A DNA stretch of 64,000 nucleotides from Liolophura sinensis (GCF_032854445.1 NC_088300.1:58192984-58256983), one strand, 5' to 3'; positions 1-13,577 are shown, numbered from the stretch's first letter. Numbers and translations: made by a program. Notes: generated by a model from the sequence alone, not told the origin.

Positions 1-3000
1 TTCTGTGTGAAATTTTTGCTATGATCTAATATTAGGGCTATAAATTCTGGGAATTGGCGAAGGTTTGTCGTTCGAACGGTATAGTACAGTTGTTGCATAA
101 TGATCGTTCATGTACTCAAAGATAGATATGTGGCTGAGCCATACATCACTATATAGGCGAAAGGATGCCCTAGCTGGTATTAATGGTTAGTTAGATTATA
201 GTCCGGCGGCCCCACATTCCTGCATTATTCTCACACATTTATGATACCTATCATAAAAAGATCACAGCACAGAGAAAAACAGATCAACGGCGACAGCATG
301 ATTGTTATCAAAATGGTACAAATAGGTGATCGGTGAAATACGGTCTTAGCCGCACCACGCTGTCTGAAGAGATGCTGAAGTACTATTGTTAAGTATGGAG
401 TATAGTCCGGCAGGCCCATGTTCGGGCATCATTCTCACACGTCTAATGTCTAAGCCACACAGTGAAAGATGAGCTATACTGTCCACAGAGGCACACCGCT
501 GCATTATTCTCAGACCAGTAATGTCGTATACATGCAATTCTAAGTGAATGGATGTCATGGCGTCAATGTTCAGTAAGAGTGCACTCCAACAACGGCACAT
601 TTCTGTATTATTCTCAAATGAGAGAAGCCAACATCCACACATATACATTCCTGTATTATTGTTGAGTAACATCCAGTTTCATATGAAATGGCGTTCAGTG
701 GGTGACATGCTGAAAAACTGTCATACATTACTAAGATTATATAGTTTCTGTTGCGACGGTTTGTCGGGTACGTGGAGAAGGTGCACTCCTGTTTCATACA
801 TATACATGTACATTATGAATGAAAAAAAATCACTGAGTACGACGTTAAACTCAAAATGTAACATATAAGTATGTCAATAAATCAATAAATAAATAAATGT
901 TTTGCCACACAAACGCGTTCGCCTCGTTCCCGAATTCTGTCGACCAAAGTGTGCTTGTAAACAAAGGTATAAAGCCAAATATAATGACCGCTCCCTACAC
1001 AGAAGCCAGTATCATCTATTCCCAGTTCTGTATACTTGCTTCCATATTTTGGTTAATGAATTGTTCTTCCGCTCTATCCATACACATATGGACTACTGGA
1101 CGTGAGAAAAGCAGCTGTTAATTCCGATCTAATAATGGACAGGCCTGCATATTAGGAGCGGCTATACTGCATCTGACTTCAGTGCAAGATATTGGGGTAA
1201 TGCTGGTACTGCGCCTTGGGGCAAAGCATCAAGGAACACGTCAAGTAGGCACTATCGGATTATAGTATAGCTAAGTACCTTTGTCACGGTGAAATTTCCA
1301 TTTGGTATATTATTTCAAAATTAAACGCAAAATAACAGATGTGATAATTAAAAACAGAAGCACCAAACCTTTTTGAACCCATAAATAACTAACCACTGAC
1401 AGCGTAGGACACTATAACGACTGAGTTTCTCGTCTGAAAACCATTGCCTGGAAGTTGGAGTGGCAAAATTATTGGTAAATTTCAAAGCATGGTAACATGT
1501 GTACGTTCGACTTTTCCAGACAAAATATTATACCATACATTCAACCCACAGTGCCCCATCCCCACATGGCATTAAAGCGAGTGCCTGGGGCATGTGTTGG
1601 TGTAGTTTTCGCCTTCAAATCTGAGCTATGACTTTGATCTCTGCCTTCAAAGTCGCTCTTCCTCTATCCTGGACCCCCTGCTGAGTATCCTCTCTGTGTG
1701 ACTGTCGTACATTATCTACAGCAGGTGTGAGTCGCACCTTTAATTAGCCTGATTTAAATCCTGAAGTTGCAGAGTTTGGCTCATACAATTACGCAGGTAG
1801 GACCCCAGGATTTAATACACGGACTTCGCCTTTCATAAGTGCTGATTCTGAGCTCTTGTTTTGGATTAAAACGGTGGTACTTTTCATAAAGTAAGTAAAT
1901 GTAAAATGCTCACTTAGTCAAGCAGAGGCCTTTGCATTCCTATACAACCCAAGATTTTGCTGGTAGACCAATATTGTCACCGAGTATTGGTTCCTCCGAT
2001 TGTTTTTGTGTAAGTCTGTACTGAATGTGATGACAACACAGCATTTTGAGCAATTCTAAACCAGTGACGTCTAATAAATTGTTATTAAGATCGCTGCATT
2101 TTCTTTACCGTACCTAATTCTGAGTAAGCCAGGGTGCTAGAGGCTGTACAAGTTGCTACTATTTAAGCGTTTAAATGAACAGTCAAAATAAAACCCCAAC
2201 TGCATGCGGTAGATTGACATGAGCCCGGATCCATCGGTTAGAACACCATTTGTGACCATTTGTCAACTATCAGACTGCTGTCGTTACTGTATGTTTTATT
2301 ATCTGTGCTTCGGTCTCTTGTACTTAAAATGTATTGATTCTGGAATAATTCTGATTCCATTAAGTTGGCTCATTTCGTACAGGATGCCTTTAATGTAAGT
2401 ACCTTACATGTATAGCTTGCAAGCTGAAGGCTGAAGTTTATGACGATAGCATCAGATCCAGCTCAGGGGCATGAGTGCAGAGTAGAGTTTTAATTGAGCC
2501 TCAGTGCCTTTGTGCGTCATAGCTGTAGAAAACATCAAAACTAATAGAACGGACCACGATGACCGATGCGCTTCTGTAAGAATTGTTTGACAGGAAAGTG
2601 GCTGGTAAGTACTTGAACAGGTCATTTAATATTGTAAACATGAATGGTTTAGCCGGGAAAGTGCACGAGCCACGTGGCTGACATATGCTCTTGTTTTTGT
2701 ACACTACAGTTATTGCGGTTGTGGCGATTGGACACGGGAAGCTTTAGTGAAGCATGACGCCCTCCAGACACCAATGCAGATAGATCCGCCCTGCGGCTTG
2801 CGGTGATGTCATTGAAACTCAAAGACCTGAGCATATGCTAAGACCTGACAACCGCCCTCAGGGTGTATTTCAGCGAACTATTCTCATGAGTCCATGCATC
2901 CTATTTGTTAACAGCGCATTGAAAAGTCAACGCCCTTACCAACGGGCTGGTAGACAAACCCTGTGGCTCAAGCCGGAAAAATCAGGGCGGCGTTTTCTAC

Positions 3001-4446
3001 GGAGACGCTACAGAACGTAACACTATGGAGGAAGAATTAATGAATTACAATGAAAGTTAGCGCTCCATATAGACCGATTCACAGTCGAGCCAAAGTCCTA
3101 GTTGCTTTTAAGTCTTCCAGGAGAACAGTCTATCGTATCTGGAGCGTGATTGGATCAACAGGAAAGAAGTTGACACTTTTTTGCATGAATAGGTTTGATC
3201 AGCCGTCAGAAATCGGCCTTCTGGAGGCGCCATTGTCAGTGACACCGATACGGGAATAAAACGGACATTGTATGTGGACAGTTTTGTAATGTTGACTGAG
3301 TGTCAGCACATTGTGCACGGGTGAAATCAAAGCAGGGCGAGCAAATACCTGACCAGGAGCTGACACTTTAGCGAGTATCATCAGCTGTTCTGCCAAAACT
3401 GCCTGCACCGCAAAGAGTCTTCTTCTGATTGGAAGTTTTTTCCGCCGCCGTCCTGACTTGCAAACTTGTGCGGGTTATCAGAACGTCGACAGCGCAAAGT
3501 GGAGCCGGCAGAGTAAAGGCGGAGGGTGAGAGACAGTTTGGTCCGATCGAGTGGATAAGGGAAAGCGCCTGCGGGGAATCGGGGCAAAACTTCGACATAC
3601 ATCCTCAACTGGTGGATGAGTGTTACTGCATCACTCCTGCCCGATAATCCCCTGATGTAGGTCACTAAAGAGGTTCCTGTGTTAAGACTTGTCCCTCTTG
3701 AGCAGTACTTGAAATTCTACCAACTATGATGAATGTTCCTAGCTGTAGGAAGTAGACGTTAGACAGACACAGGTGGAGATACAATACAGACACAACGGTT
3801 CGTATGCCAATGTTGTTATCTGAATATGCTTGAATATGATGAGAATGACCATCTTCATTCTTCGTTGACTTATGGATCAAGTTTGATTAATTATTCAGTT
3901 TTGCTAAGTCCATTCTGTTTAGCTGAACTACTTAATCAGATTACGTGCTCACAAATATCACATTCATAAGCGTTATAACTGTATAATTGATGAATGCCAT
4001 TTAGATACCATGTATCTTAAGCTCTATTTTGTCCGTTTTTTTCTTTCTCAAGGAGTATAATTTATTGTAACTGTTACAATGTCTTAATACGAAAGGAGGA
4101 TTTTGTCTTAGTACAATTATTGATTGCAGTGAATAGTAAGTTGCCTGTTGTTGAAGCTCATACAATATGTGACCTCATGGGCAAATAAGGTGCAAATAAA
4201 CTTTAGCTGCCTCCGAATACTGAACGTGGGCGTAACTGAGTGGTACATCTGACAAGGACGGTCTGTTTGGGCATGAAGACATGTTGAAGCAATACATGGT
4301 GTGGCCTGACTTGTGCGGTATGACGCAGTGACACAAACACACTGGGCTATACAGTCGTGCAGTTTTGTGCAGAAACAGAATGTCAGCAGTTGTGTGCTTA
4401 CAGTATTGTTTTGATCTTAATTGCACATGAACTCTGTCTTCTTCAG
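1..4446. other. upstream intergenic DNA, no gene recognised
   Basis: I see no convincing coding region here; open frames are short, overlap on both strands and lack recognisable domains or splice signals. Positions 210-670 hold several degenerate copies of a word like GCATTATTCTCA at irregular spacing, and 819-898 holds a SINE tail remnant. The end of this stretch, about 4426-4446, is a pyrimidine-rich tract ending in CAG that could be the acceptor of a 5' UTR intron of the downstream GTPase gene, so an untranslated first exon may lie somewhere in this region; I could not locate it. Confidence 0.5.
819..898 (+). repeat. SINE 3' tail remnant
   Basis: The stretch contains TGAGTACGACGTTAAAC followed by a run of AAT/AAAT repeats. 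This matches the shared 3' core of the two SINE families elsewhere in the window and the AAAT tail of family B. No head or body is recognisable upstream, so it is a strongly 5'-truncated or decayed copy. Confidence 0.45.
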
Positions 4447-4465
4447 AAATATACAAACAAAGACA

Positions 4466-4538
4466 ATGTCAAACGGGAAGACCAAGAATACAGACCCTAG
4501 GCTTGTAGTGCTGGGGGCTGCTGGTGTGGGCAAGTCGG
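4466..4538 (+). CDS. RERG: RERG-like exon 1 (coding part): start and P-loop
   Basis: Encodes residues 1-24 plus one base of codon 25. It carries the whole P-loop GAAGVGKS and ends at a GGTAAGT donor. The start ATG has A at -3. The position equal to Ras Gly12 is Ala, as in human RERG. Confidence 0.88.
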
Positions 4539-7500
4539 GTAAGTTTTCTATAGGCATAGACTAACACACCTTAAATGACCTAAAATTTCGCCCTCAAAAG
4601 TGCAATTTTAGAGGCAAATAAATGTCACAAATTTTTGTTTTTCGTGCTGAAATTTACCATTATCTGGTAGAATATCATGCCATGTTCCAAGAAAACTCCA
4701 AAACAGATCTCTAAAATCAATAGAAATCTCAAAAACAGGGGAAAATGGGCAAGTTAGTCATGGAAGAAATTTATGGTCGTTTAGGGTAATTAAAGACGTA
4801 AAGAGCCGAGAGTAGAACCAGAGCAGCGACGACAGTGTGGTCGTTGGCAAATGGTCACACGTAACTGGTGAAATACGATTCAAAATGCTGTGTTGGCATC
4901 ACATTTACCATAGTTTTACTTAATGTTTGATTGATAACAACTAGGTGCGATACTTGGACCAAGAGATTTGTGTACATATTCGCCAAATGTATCAATAAAT
5001 GTCACTGATGTCTGTGTGAAAATGATATGATATTACTCTGAGATGCAAAAGATTATTTAAATGTATGCATTTGTATACATTCTTTTCCTGAAACGAATAC
5101 GTTCTGTTCTGAAACACTGTCCGCCTTAGACATCTTGCACGACTTAATTTATCGTGAACTGATCGCATTATACTGATAGTGCTTTTTTAGCATTGGTTAT
5201 GAGACTGGTGTTTGAGCATTTCGGGTTGTGGAACTTCGTCCATATGTCTGTGATGAATCGCACTGAAGGTGTTTTATTCCACAACCTAGTTAAAGCAGAA
5301 CGCATAGCTCATCAGTTAACAAGCCACAGCAGCCTGTATATGACACACTAGGGTATTCTCCTAGTTTACTGTTTTGGCGGAGGCAATGACCACGAAGGAT
5401 TGTGTATCAAGTGGTCAAATTGATAGGCTGTCTCGGTCAGCAGAATTCATTTTCCGGTCAGTTCTCTGGAGGATCAGAAAAACTTCACGGCTGACCTCTC
5501 TGGAATAAAGGCCTCGTCCGGGAAATCACTGTTTACGTTCACTGGACAGTTAATCACTGTGTGTATCTTTTGTGTATCTTCCATACATATTTCTAAAAGT
5601 CTTATACACCTATCTCCAGATGAAATGTAAACTTATATGCCTATTTCAGAAATTGATCACTTCAGCGTGAAATTCACATTTTTTCACTCATCACTCATTG
5701 TGACGTTTTTCTACTCCACTGCCAGGTCCACTCAAAAGGTTTTGGCTGAACTCAATTATATTCGACAGGTGGTGATCTCAGTAGATAAATAGACATGACA
5801 AACGGTAAAACTGCTGGAAATGGGAATAGGCATGCGATGTATAACACATTAAAATTAATATTCTCTACAGAATCTAAATTATGGTTGTCACAAGATACCC
5901 AACGCATACGTGACCCAAAAGTAAATTTAAATAGACACATATAAGTCTGTTCCAGCGTAGCTCTGTGATTGTTACACCGAAAGATTGCTCTTCTGCATGC
6001 ACGCATAAACACAAAAACAAGCCCTGTCTATAAATATACATGCCATTCTATCAACGCTCCAAAATTTACTTCTTCCACAATTATTTAGAAAAGAGAGAAA
6101 TTGGAGCGCGATAATTTAATGGTATCGAATCAAGGTAGTAAATATTCCGGCGGACTAAACCTTTGAAGATATCTCGGGTACTCGAAAGATGTATACATTG
6201 GGATTTGGGGCGTGTTATCTGAACTATATATCTTGTATATTTTGACGCCTTCCTCTTGGAAGCCATGATAAATGTTCCACATAGAGGAGGTTGTGTAAGG
6301 CGTCTCGGATAAACTTGCGTAGGAACTATGTTGCTTAAGTACCACTTGATTTCTGCTACGAAGATTGCAACGCAATTTTTGAGCATGAAATCGGATATGG
6401 TTAAACAGTTGACGCACGTCCAGCTACCCCGCCACCATGAAACCCCCATAACCGAATGTTTCTTTATCTGAACAGTCTTTATTTATGTAAAAGGCGTTTA
6501 ACAGCGTTCTTCCGGGAAGTTTGACCTCTGTGACAACGGTGTGGTTTGCTCCACCCACAAACGTCTTTTCTGTGGTAACATTCACACATGCTTGATTGGT
6601 GGAGGAAACTTGAGGAAATATCTGACGAAATCCGATGTCGTGTAATCTGAGAAGAATTCATTCTGGGTTCGTACAGGTGTATCTTCATGGTGCAGCAGCG
6701 CAAACTTACATCCTTTTCCCCGGGAAGATTCCTGCTGTATCTAATTGTGTTGTATACATGTTTTTTGCAAAGAGTAATTTCTGTTTGATTACGTGTGACT
6801 TCCACTCGTGTTTCATTGTTTGCTGTGACACACAGGCTAATGACATTAATTTCGGTTATACCTAATTCTTCATTCTTGATACAATATATGTGTACATGTA
6901 TTTTTGTTTTACACTTGCGCATAGTACATCTGCATCAACTACCAGATGTCCGTCCGATTCAAATCTCATTCCACCTCTCATATATGGGAGTAAGAATGCC
7001 AGTCTTTGTGTACTCCCGGTGTGCCCGTTGTCCGAGTGATGGAAACAGAATCGGGTTTAACAGGTTATTATTGTGATAGCACGACCATAACCTGATCACC
7101 CTGTATGAAGGTAAACACTGCCCCTGTCTCCTCAAGACTGTCTCGTTAAACAGCAGTGGGTAGGGGTCAGAACCCCACAGAACTTCACAGATCTTGACCC
7201 TCAGATAAATAGTCTGACAGCTGCTCGAACCAAAAGTTAATGTGAGTTGTTCATAACGGACTGCCTTAGAGTGTTTACCCACTGACCTCCTCGCCTTCCA
7301 CTTACCGAAATACTGCACGGAAAAGTTTGATATAGAGGTAAAAACGGATGCGCGAAGCTAACCACAACTGTTTACTCAGCTGAGAATAATTCTATCTAAT
7401 TTGGCTATTTCGTGTCCCAACGCGACCTTAGCGGGTTGAACTCTTCTCTGGCGCCCCGTGTTTTGCTCTCATGTAGTTACTCAGGGCGCCGGGAAACGAT

Positions 7501-10500
7501 GAAGTGGGCAAGGTTGATAAAGGCCAATAACTCAGGAATATCGCACGTCCTGACAAATCGGTGTACATGATGTATTTGTCATGGAAACCATAGAGCCCAG
7601 TTGTTATCGCCAGAAAGGGTGTGATTACACGCCTCCTGGGCGTTGTATTTGTATACAGCCTGACATACATCCGGGCTGTTACAAAACTTAATCGGATGAA
7701 AAATACTTATACATGTACGTAGCATTCCCTACGAGTGTATCATTAAAAACAGACAAAACAGAAACACAGACAAAACAGACAAAACAAAACAGGAGTAGTT
7801 AGTTAGTCGGGATCTATTAGACCAGATCGTGTGTGACTCTAATACATATTCATATACTTCCCATATGGATGATATACTTATACGAATCTGGATTATTCCC
7901 AAACATATGAATTAATGCGATAATAAATCAGGTTCTTCCTGAAAACGCGATGCATGACCTCGGAAACGTCGGAAAGCTTATATACACCATATATATAGCG
8001 TTCCTGGAGCCATTTGGTCTGTCGTACGTACAAACGTATTGCGTTTTAATACTTGTCATAGTATATGGACAAATATACCTATACATGTCACAAACCGGAC
8101 CAGAACCTATAGGCCTTAAATTGTGTTATCATGAAGTATTGACTTGAACCAGATTCTAGTATACAACTTAAGCAGTAGCATGCGACTGTATACGCATTCT
8201 TACAATGCTTGTTTTTTGACGCACAACAGCTTCCGCTTGCTTTTACGCCGTTCGTTGTAATATCTTGTGTGGTCCAAACTACCATATAATCAGCAGTTGT
8301 TAAAAAACAGGTCTCTGCCCTGCATTATATCCTGTCTGCCATTGTCAAAACCTGCAAGACATTTACCCATCTTTCGTGCATGTTGGAAATATGAAAGATA
8401 ATTAGAACTGGGTTGCTGGGTAGCTTCGGCCATCCTTAGTTTAGATAGAGAGTGAAGCAAAGCCATAATGTCCTCTCCATATAGAGTGTGATTGACACCA
8501 GATGGAGAGCGCAGAATTACCTCGATTTTCATGTGTTCACCATGTGCCTGTGGGATGTGCACAACTCCAGTAACCGTACGGAAATATGATAGCGCACTCC
8601 ATTACCGTTCTCATCCGGGCACTAAGCGGATTGAATATGAATGACAGGTGTTACGTGTCAGTTTTGCCAGAGTTCGACCGTACGGTTTTATGAAACTGAC
8701 CATGCAGACACCCAGTTATAGAAAGAATGAATGAAGCTAACGTCAACTTATTCCTTTATCAAAGGGGGCTATCTTTGCCCCCTTGGATATATATAACTGG
8801 TCATTTTGATTGACAAGAGCACGAAGTGCGCCTTTTTGAATGATTTGGTTATAATCACTATATGGATGAAAATACCCCCATTTCATTATCTTCTTTAAAG
8901 GTTGTACAGGATATGCTATATACTCTTTAAATAGAACAGTTAATGTACTGCAGGACGTGACAGGAAGGATTTGGGGTCAAATTAAAAAAATGTTTTTTTA
9001 ATGGCAGAATGCTGCAGATGTAAGGATCAACTCCGCACCAGTATTTTTGGGGGGCATGGCAACTCTTTTTAAGAAAATTAGGTACCTGAAGAAAACGTTT
9101 CAACATTTGGTGGACATCTTTTTAGCCTTAAGAGTTTTTTTGTGTGATTACATGCATGTGTGATGTACCAGCATTAAGTTTGCAAACTGCAGTCATTTTC
9201 AACACAGACTGTTTGTAAAGCATGACACAAAACTTTTATCAAGAATCAATTTATTAGTGTTAATGTCTTGATGTGTTCGTCTTTGATCAAAATGTCATGC
9301 AGCGGAAGTTAATAAATTGCTTTTTACGTGGGTTCTTTTGAACGAAATTTAAATTGGCAACGTCTGTCCTGACACCTGGGAGCCTGTATTAAGATTGCGC
9401 ATGCAAATTGTAGTCCTTTTCACACAAGCTATACTTACTTGTAAAGTCTTGATGTATTTATCAAGAACAGTCTCTTTGAGTTAATGGTGCTGTAATCCGA
9501 ATGTCATAGGTGAAGCAAGTAAATAACACTTGTTTTTTTTTGACCTGGGTGCATTCTGGACAAGACTGAAATTGGCAGTGTCTATCACGTCAGCGAACGA
9601 GCCTGTAGAATGTGCAAATAACGGCTGTGTTGTGACCGGAGGTTAATCGAGCTGGACAGCCCACGTGACAGGTAGAGTGCGATAGCCCGCGTGTGTCCGC
9701 ATACCCAGCCTGATGGTTATCTCTGTCTCAGATTCTTAGATCCTTATCATTAGTCAGACTTGCCAGATCGGAACAGCGGGTAGTTACAGACTATATTAAA
9801 TCCCATGCACATAGCGACATTTTTGGTTTGTTGCCGCATCACGGCAAAAACCATTAGCGATATGTTTTGGTTAGAAAAAAAAACTATGCCGAGTGCAAAA
9901 AGAGGTTCTTTTGAGCTAAAACAAATTAGGCCTACGCCATTCGCAGCACTAGATAAAAGAGCGGTGGAAATCCGTCCTGCAAGGAGGTACATTACATACA
10001 GCCTAAGGATTTCTTCGTCGTCCATATGACTGAAAAATTGTTGAGCACGACGTTAAACCCCAAGCACTCACTCACTCACTCTATGTTATACGACTTGTAC
10101 ATCTCAACTATAGCCAATTCAAAGATCACACGTTTCGATTTTATCGAATATTTTGAAGTCAGTACGACAATTCGCACTTTACGCCTGTGAACCCCGTTGG
10201 AGTTTGGGCGTATTCCAAACTTCTGCTGAAATCCTTTAGTCTCTTCCACATATGATCTCATGATTTCATATTAGTACCTTGATATATATTTGAGTTGCAA
10301 ACTTTCCTGTTCATGGAAGTCAAAATTACGTGTATGGATAAATGCATTAAGCCTAAGAACCAGGAATATTTCACGTGTGTGGGGTTTGGTATGAAGCAGT
10401 CTCGTAGAACGTCATGATGTCTCGCGTTACCTGAAATTCAGCGGACAATCTGAAGGATGGAACAGTAATATCTTTATTGACCTGTGATAACTTTGTGATA

Positions 10501-13500
10501 ATCCACTGCATAAACAAAGTCTGCCAATCAGATTTCTCTAAAATCAGCATACGGAAGTACTGCATTGGATTTTTTAATGATTTCGCAGTCATGATATTCA
10601 GAAGACAGTACATGCACATATATATATAGGTGTGTTTATATGAATGGTGTAATGTATATCGAAGTCTACAGCTCGTGTCACGACGAACACCATATACGTC
10701 GGTTTAACTACAGTATTGGATATACATATCTCGAAACTGAATACACAGAGAGTTTTGTATGGGGTGGAGAAATGCTGTTTTGTTGGCGTAACTCGTTAAA
10801 GTTAATTGGAAGGCACTGACAGCTGGGATTCATGTTGGCATTAGGCCACATAACCCATTTCATATGCACAGAAACCAGTCCCGTATCTTTGACACCAAAT
10901 CTATCGTAATAATTACCTGTCCGTCTCATTTGCAGTTGACCTCTTTTAACCCGGACATGAACATGTACGTGAATAGCACCTCCCTAGTATAAGGTCTTGT
11001 GTATATCTTGAGAAAACGTTATTACCTGTTTAATGTTCGGCTTCATTAATTTATTCTTCACACAGTCACATCTATATGTGAGATGTAAACTACGCAGAAA
11101 ACGACGTTGTTTATTCCCAGATGCTAAATCTGCGATACCCAAGATTGGATATGTATTTATAGCATATCTGCTATACATCAAATGACATGGAGACCTCAAA
11201 TGCCCATGTAGGAGTCATCAACACGTTTTTGGTTCAGTTTGGCTAAGATTACGGACATCGGAACACTAGATGACTTTCCTTCTTCACTGGCCATATGGTT
11301 GGCTCCTCTACCCTCCTTTATTGTCGTGTTGTATAGATAATGATTATTTTGATTCAAAGACATGTTTGGGCAAATTGTTCCAAATAAGCACGTGGTCAAA
11401 GATAAAAGTTTTTGGGAAGGCTTCATTAAGATTCGTCCAGTTCTTTGCGAATACGATAACCTCAATAACCTTGACTTTGCATGGTTATTTGCTAATAGTA
11501 GATTAAGTGATACAAAAAGTCCTGGGTTTACAGATATGACATGCATCTGGCGGTGTTGCCCTCCAGGCTCCTCGCCAGTGTGATTACAAACTCATTAAAA
11601 GAATAACTGTAACTGTATGTAGAGGTCTGTAGAAGGAAAGTCTTTTTCCCAACATAATCTGCATAGATTTATCACTTTTTTTTATCACGTTTTGCTATAT
11701 ATTGTCTATTTGTGTTTTTTCACAGCTGTCGTTGTTCGATTCATGACCCGTCGATTCATTTGGGAGTATGACCCCACACTTGGTAAGCATGATATATGTA
11801 GTGTGGTGCTAATGAATAATTATAGTGAAATTCAGGAAGAAATCAAAATGTATTGTTATCCTTACTCTGTATCTTAGTACTTTATTTAAGTGATCATATT
11901 GAAGTGCCGCTAAACATCGTGATTCTTAATCCACCATTTACGTTGAATTCTCTGCGCCATGTTATTAATGTAATTTGACTGTAATGAATGTAGAAATCAC
12001 AATGGCGCACCTTATTAGATGGAGCTGCGTGCATGCGCAATCTCCTGACCGTGAGGTGTAACCCATTTTCCCGTTCATCTTAATACTGTAACAGACACGA
12101 TGTCGTCGATGGTTTGTCCATATGTTATTGATTGTTGACTGCCCTCTCATCGTCAGCATTCATATCTATCGTCAGCATTCATATCTCAATATTGTAACAG
12201 TCGTGTCGTCTTTGTCTCTTCTCTTCAAGAGTGACATGCCTCTATTGTGTAACAGACATGTTGTTATCGATTGTATATCTTTCTGAATGTAAGTTGAATA
12301 TTTGTGGTCTTCTGATCACCATCTTCATGTCTGAATGTTGCAACATACCATGGCTTTGTTCTTTCAATACATTAATTGTCTGTTGTCCTCTCATCACCAG
12401 AATATACCTATAAGCACCAGACGACAGTTGATGACGAAATGGTTACCATGGAAATCCTGGATACAGCTGGAGATGTATGTCAATCACAATATTCTTCGAA
12501 TTCAGATTATTTTAATTTTCAACCCATGGAATAAACGACTTTAATCAAGATAATGTCGTAAAGATGTTAGGTTTCTTAACCATAGACCACTTGACTGACG
12601 ATCATTTAGGCGTCGTATATGCGTTTTGTTGAATAATGTAGCCATACTGGATATATGACCATTTCCAATCAACACGCAGCTGAGATACATAATTTTGATT
12701 ACAAATTAACAATTACAGCATATTGACACTGATTTACGCGCCTAGAAAAAAAATCCTGGCGTCTTTGTGGCATCATTGAAAACTGGTGACTGCTTATCTT
12801 TAAAGGACAACGTTTTGATGTGTTACTCCATACATTTTTTTTAGTTCTTAGTTTTTAGTGGGTGGGGGGTGAGTTTGTGTTAAACGTTGTTTTGGAAATT
12901 GGTCCAGCGAATATAGCTGACGATTGGTGAATGAATGTTTATTACGACGCCTAGATTTAAAACATGAATATTCATACATAAAACACATTCTGATGCTGTG
13001 GTGAATGTGATTTGTTTCTGTTGATCCAAGAAAACTTGCAATGTATGATTTATAACCTACCCTACATCATGATGGCCAATGTGCGTTAAGGTTTCAGTTT
13101 CCTGTAGATTTATAGCCTCATAGTGAGTTACATATTATCATGACATGTATGCATTTTGTTTGGCAGGATTTCTCAAACCAAAGAGAAGGTCAAATTCGTT
13201 GGGGTGATGGATTTGTGCTGGTGTATTCCGTGAACAGCAGAGACAGTTTTGAAAAAGTTCAGCATATAAAGAGACACTTAGACGAAGTGAAGAAAACTAA
13301 TGTACAGTGTATTCTAATTGGAAATAAAACAGACTTACACCACGAGAGAAATGTGACAACATCTGAAGGTGAACATTTAGCCGCTGAAATGGCTTGTGCT
13401 TTCTACGAAACGTCGGCCAGCGACGGAAGCCCGGAAATCGTCGAAGCCTTCCACGAACTTTATCGAGAGGTTAAGCGTCGGAAAGCCCTTGCTGGTAAAC

Positions 13501-13577
13501 CCCGACGGAGAAGTTCGGCCCAGCAAGTGAAGCAAGTGATCAGCAAAGTACTCCGCGGGATACAGAGTGGGTCTTAG
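4466..13577 (+). CDS. RERG: RERG-like Ras-family small GTPase (4 coding exons)
   Basis: Join 4466-4538, 11726-11782, 12401-12474, 13167-13577 gives 615 nt, 204 aa plus stop; human RERG is about 199 aa. All introns are GT-AG and phases agree (1, 1, 0). Visible G boxes: G1 GAAGVGKS (17-24, then Ala25), G2 Thr42 in EYDPTL, G3 DTAG (64-67), G4 NKTD (121-124), G5 TSA (150-152). RERG signatures are FIWEYDPTL, NQREGQIRWGDGFVLVY and a basic RRRSS tail. There is no CAAX box (the end is GIQSGS), as in RERG, so a cytosolic, non-prenylated GTPase is expected. RERG restrains growth and Ras signalling in mammals; that role here is inference. Oddity: residue 68, equivalent to Ras Gln61, is Asp. An in-frame ATG lies 39 nt upstream (4427); I chose 4466 because a probable splice acceptor (CAG at 4444-4446) lies between them and the length then fits the family. 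Confidence 0.93.
4539..11725 (+). other. RERG-like intron 1 (7.2 kb)
   Basis: GT-AG intron. It holds one 5'-truncated family A SINE at 9943-10080 and an ACAGACAAAA-rich simple stretch near 7745-7795. Several minus-strand open frames of 80-147 codons lie between 5752 and 7318, but none has a recognisable domain, so they are not called. The smaller introns 11783-12400 and 12475-13166 hold nothing recognisable. Confidence 0.8.
9943..10080 (+). mobile_element. SINE family A, 5'-truncated copy
   Basis: Contains GCAGCACTAGATAAAAGAGC, GGTGGAAATCCGTCCTGCAA, CATATGACTGAAAAATTGTT and an ACGTTAAACCCC core, then an (ACTC)n tail. It aligns with the 3' third of the full-length copy at 49478-49842. The tRNA-like head is missing. 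Confidence 0.8.
11726..11782 (+). CDS. RERG: RERG-like exon 2: switch I
   Basis: A 57-nt exon after a TTTTTTCACAG acceptor, ending at a GGTAAGC donor. It completes Ala25 and encodes VVVRFMTRRFIWEYDPTL, including the effector-loop Thr42. Phase 1 on both sides joins cleanly to exons 1 and 3. Confidence 0.93.
12401..12474 (+). CDS. RERG: RERG-like exon 3: beta hairpin and DTAG box
   Basis: A 74-nt exon bounded by TCACCAG and GTATGT. It completes Glu44 and encodes YTYKHQTTVDDE through ILDTAGD. The last codon before the donor is GAT (Asp68), where most Ras proteins and human RERG have Gln. No alternative donor nearby would restore Gln. Confidence 0.93.
13167..13577 (+). CDS. RERG: RERG-like exon 4: switch II to C-terminus
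   Basis: The terminal coding exon (residues 69-204) starts after a TTTGGCAG acceptor. It encodes NQREG, the NKTD and TSA guanine-binding boxes and the basic KPRRRSS tail, and ends at TAG 13575-13577. The reading frame is open and well conserved throughout. No C-terminal cysteine for lipidation is present. Confidence 0.95.
   Translation, partial: DFSNQREGQIRWGDGFVLVYSVNSRDSFEKVQHIKRHLDEVKKTNVQCILIGNKTDLHHERNVTTSEGEHLAAEMACAFYETSASDGSPEIVEAFHELYREVKRRKALAGKPRRRSSAQQVKQVISKVLRGIQSGS

Noticed and set aside
5752-7318. Four minus-strand open frames of 86-147 codons in RERG-like intron 1
   Set aside because: They lie in different frames, share no motif and have no recognisable homology; likely chance.
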